Part shown: piece after piece, positions 14,242 through 14,383 of the stretch
Numbering within the stretch: position 1 is the first letter of the stretch
How the letters are laid out: each line of letters starts with the position of its first letter
Source: CADCTB01 sp038214685
GTDB taxonomy: Bacteria > Actinomycetota > Acidimicrobiia > Acidimicrobiales > AC-14
NCBI GenBank assembly: GCA_038214685.1
Contig: JBBQRO010000078.1
Location: 1 to 14,383, forward strand
Length of the DNA: 14,383 nt
Direction: 5' to 3'
Notes under the pieces: model-generated
Seen by the model: the letters and a program-made list of their open reading frames with translations, nothing else
Databases searched by the model: none
Told to the model about the DNA's origin: nothing
Made by a program: the position numbers and the translations under genes

Positions 14242-14382
14242 CTACTTCAAGCGGGGGGGCGACAAGTCGGAGTCGGAGTCGGAGTCGGAGTCGGAGTCGG
14301 AGTCGGAGTCGGAGTCGGAGTCGGAGTCGGAGTCGGAGTCGGAGTCGGAGTCGGAGTCGGAGTCGGAGTCGGAGTCGGAGTC
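14242..14382 (-). CDS. possible C-terminal end of a Ser-Asp-repeat protein, partial
   Basis: Read on the minus strand, the hexanucleotide array gives alternating Asp and Ser (GAC TCC) with no stop, then DLSPPRLK and TAG at 14242-14244. It could be the tail of an SD-repeat surface protein whose start is beyond the right edge. Against this, the repeat is exact at every base, whereas coding SD repeats usually vary in codons, and no cell-wall anchor motif follows. I regard coding as possible, not likely. Confidence 0.2.
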   Translation of the reverse strand, partial: DSDSDSDSDSDSDSDSDSDSDSDSDSDSDSDSDSDSDSDLSPPRLK

Positions 14383-14383
14383 G
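14265..14383. repeat. exact hexanucleotide tandem array
   Basis: The unit AGTCGG is repeated 19 times plus five bases, with no variation, and runs off the right edge. Its true length is therefore unknown. It lies beside a small inverted repeat, CCCGCT (14238-14243) with AGCGGG (14250-14255). Exactness points to recent slippage or to an assembly artefact at a contig end. Confidence 0.85.

Noticed and set aside
14265..14383. Hexanucleotide array as a CRISPR array
   Set aside because: The six-base units have no spacers, so it cannot be CRISPR.

Overview
This is a high-GC bacterial window, most likely from an actinomycete. The gene content (a long branched-chain-amino-acid-type binding lipoprotein, an EthD-fold protein, a D-aminoacylase-type amidohydrolase, a COG2159 amidohydrolase paired with an SDR dehydrogenase, and an actinobacterial TrwC-like relaxase remnant) suggests Actinomycetota, perhaps Acidimicrobiia. 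That class-level placement is inference from gene content.

Layout. (1) 1-949: the 5' part of an IS3-family element on the minus strand (orfA with an early stop, a -1 slippery heptamer, and orfB running off the left edge), inserted in the N-terminal part of an IS630-type transposase gene. (2) 1021-1958, minus strand: hicA, hicB and a frameshifted DUF6941-like gene, closely packed. (3) 2241-2274: the 3' end of a tRNA-Gly-like sequence, a possible old attachment site. (4) 2473-4059, plus: an intact substrate-binding lipoprotein followed by a strong hairpin. (5) 4144-6522: a decayed stretch with a second broken IS3-family transposase, a frameshifted small gene and the N-terminal part of a TrwC/MobF-like relaxase, read as the remains of an integrative conjugative element. 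(6) 6776-7435, plus: an intact protein with two EthD-like repeats. (7) 7436-8740: a 274-bp segment bounded by inverted IS3-like ends that holds the first 37 codons of a SnoaL-like gene, a strong hairpin, and a thioredoxin-reductase-like flavoprotein gene broken by frameshifts. (8) 8857-10533, plus: an intact N-acyl-D-amino-acid-deacylase-type amidohydrolase. (9) 10534-11725: more remnants, namely an ISAzo13-type transposase start, an excisionase-like HTH gene and the 3' end of a zinc alcohol dehydrogenase gene. (10) 11761-14011, minus: a two-gene operon of an ACMSD-type amidohydrolase and an SDR dehydrogenase overlapping by 20 nt. (11) 14265-14383: about 20 exact copies of a hexanucleotide running off the right edge.

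The window alternates long, undamaged catabolic or transport genes with gene fragments carrying single-base frameshifts and stops. Because genes of 504-558 codons are clean while most short pieces are broken, true decay in an element-rich accessory region is a better explanation than uniform sequencing error, though errors in single genes cannot be ruled out. The intact enzymes do not form one obvious pathway. The amidohydrolase-SDR pair probably acts in degradation of a carboxylated or cyclic organic substrate, and the lipoprotein lacks its permease and ATPase genes here. I do not see a convincing new multi-gene system; the most unusual items are the hicAB-DUF6941 arrangement, the 274-bp SnoaL-carrying segment and the terminal hexanucleotide array.
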